A stretch of 64,000 nucleotides of DNA from Enoplolaimus lenunculus (taxonomy: Eukaryota > Nematoda > Enoplea > Enoplida > Thoracostomopsidae). The DNA lies in assembly GCA_030248215.1 (NCBI GenBank), contig JASANG010001108.1, positions 62,001-126,000 on the forward strand, in the 5' to 3' direction. Made by a program: the position numbers and the translations under genes. Position 1 is the stretch's first letter. Every line of letters starts with the position of its first letter. Under the pieces are notes generated by a model. It ran no database searches. It was not told the origin of the DNA and saw only the letters and a program-made list of their open reading frames with translations. Shown here piece after piece: positions 63,074 through 64,000 of this stretch.

Positions 63074-64000
63074 TAAAACAACAAAATATTTTTGGTTGGT
63101 AAATTTCAGAATGCTTCTATAAAATCGTTGCTTACCTTTGTAAATAATGGGGTAATAAATACGAACACAACATCGTAGACTAAAAGGCAACACAGCAAAA
63201 GGGTCAGCCACTGAAACAAAAACATTAATAATATATTCCACTTAAACACGAATAGAAGTTTGCTCCTGCACAAGAGTATTCAACTAATAGAAACGTCACC
63301 TTTTTCGGAACCTACAAACGGAATCAACATTTTAAAACTACAACCAAAGCCGATTTAATCAAGTAAAACCTTTAACTCTGTAAATTACCGTGGAAAATAA
63401 ATAAACTTAGTCCAACCATTATCGGCTTGCGCTTCTTTTTAAGAACAGTGCTACCAGTACAATTACTGCTAATATAATAATAACAACAACATCATCAACA
63501 ACAACAATAATAATAATAGTAATAATAATAATAATAATAAACCTTGTAAAACAAGCTATACAGCTATTCACTTAGAAGACTAACCTTTAAATTTGGCAAA
63601 CGAATTTTCTTGAACAGGTGAATGCAGAAAAATATTCCCATGATATCTTGCAAAATGAACGCAAACCTACAACGAAAAAGCTTAATAACAGCATTAAACT
63701 TTTACGACATCAAATATGTTAAGCAGTGCCCGTTAGCAAGATTACTGAGGCCACAATTTGTTAAGTTCTCTGTAGTACTCTACGTTTTTTTGATTAGTTA
63801 AGCAAAATTTAGTTTCTGGCACCCATCCCATCTGAATGTAACATTTTGTTTCTCAGTTTAAACTGTAATTAAAACTTCAAAATGTATAAATTTTAACACA
63901 CCACACCAAAATTTGAAAATATTACCATTCATTCCGATAAACTGCCCAACATATACCAACAGATGCACAAGCACAATATATTGCAACGACAAGAACGTCA
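59975..64000 (-). CDS. SPPL2: Signal peptide peptidase-like intramembrane aspartyl protease (SPPL2 type), C-terminal part
   Basis: GxGD protease that cuts type II membrane proteins inside the membrane. Nine exons on the minus strand join in phase: 64000-63926 (cut by the edge), 63666-63585, 63210-63136, 62789-62679, 62355-62317, 62173-62062, 61509-61429, 60911-60757, 60286-59975; about 346 residues. In order: a helix ending WAVYRNEW; FAFILQDIMGIFFCIHLFKK; LLVYDVVFVFITPLFTK with the first catalytic Asp (YD); SIMVDVATG; a 45-residue basic/Pro insert; RVPR; SMLGYGDVMLPGLLVCYC with the second catalytic Asp (GYGD); and AQPALIYLVPCTL with the PAL motif. The cytosolic tail (103 residues in the last exon) is Thr/Asn/Pro-rich. 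SIMVDVATG and RVPR mark the SPPL2 branch rather than SPP or SPPL3. The donor at 62061 (GTACGT) is chosen because it alone joins P-G to L-L-V-C. The signal peptide and protease-associated domain lie outside the window. Confidence 0.92.
62396..62559. mobile_element. GTACGGCGCC-type palindromic MITE in SPPL2 intron
   Basis: Left GTTAAGCGTTGAGCTATACT, then TGACGTGCGGCGC; right complement GTTAGAGTGGCGCTAC, then TGTCGTGCGGCGC. The inverted ends agree at about 24 of 32 positions. The interior has CGTCCGTCAC / GTAACGGACG words. Confidence 0.55.
62990..63071. repeat. (AAT)n microsatellite, about 27 units, in SPPL2 intron
   Basis: Uninterrupted AAT / ATA run in the intron between the exons ending at 63136 and starting at 62789. 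A second mixed AAC/AAT run lies at about 63476-63540 in the next intron. The Leu-rich minus-strand frame across it is meaningless. Confidence 0.85.

Noticed and set aside
62978-63241. Minus-strand frame with a long leucine run
   Set aside because: The run is the (AAT)n microsatellite. The real exon (63136-63210) uses another frame, giving the LLVYDVVFVF helix.

Overview
The window is animal nuclear DNA: AT-rich and intron-rich, with host genes full of short DNA transposons. No bacterial operons, CRISPR arrays or rRNA genes were seen. The species cannot be named from sequence alone. Many short elements carry degenerate runs of TTAGGC, the telomere repeat of nematodes. Acceptor-like sites sit a few bases upstream of two start codons, which would fit spliced-leader trans-splicing as in nematodes or tunicates. 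Both clues are weak, because the TTAGGC runs lie inside mobile elements.

Layout from left to right. (1) 1-13701, minus strand: a gene with a SPEC3/Stum four-helix membrane domain, with five complete exons plus a sixth running off the left edge. The sixth exon starts a second lysine-rich module like the first, so the protein seems to be built from repeated modules. (2) 15758-32628, plus strand, head-to-head with the Stum gene: a complete 24-exon copper-transporting P1B-ATPase (ATP7/CUA-1 type, 1296 aa, four metal-binding domains). Its introns hold many MITEs and a captured piece of a Stum exon. (3) 36207-39052: a broken piggyBac transposon with palindromic sub-terminal repeats. (4) 41109-42530, plus: an acylphosphatase-like gene with an uncertain first exon and a changed active-site residue. 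(5) 49440-55057, plus: a complete 15-exon JmjC ribosomal oxygenase (RIOX1/NO66 type, 632 aa). (6) 59975-64000, minus, tail-to-tail with RIOX1: the C-terminal nine exons of a signal-peptide-peptidase-like (SPPL2 type) intramembrane aspartyl protease.

The host genes share no evident pathway: a putative mechanosensory membrane protein, copper export, acyl-phosphate hydrolysis, ribosomal protein hydroxylation and intramembrane proteolysis. The space between and inside them is mostly mobile DNA. The main families are: hAT-like elements with GGCCCATGT ends and 8-bp target duplications, whose cores are expanded tandem repeats (TTAGGC-like, an 8-bp GGGACAGY array, an 80-bp satellite); TTAA-flanked piggyBac-type MITEs carrying a tRNA-Gly-like Pol III promoter; two families of TA-flanked CACTG-ended MITEs; palindromic MITEs with TATTCTCAAATGTG ends; and degenerate CCGGATATCCG-rich elements. 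Several insertions are nested and can be put in time order.

The most unusual observations are the modular Stum gene and a second Stum exon copy lodged between 393-bp inverted repeats in an ATP7 intron. In its exon part that copy differs from the resident exon by seven silent changes and one replacement.
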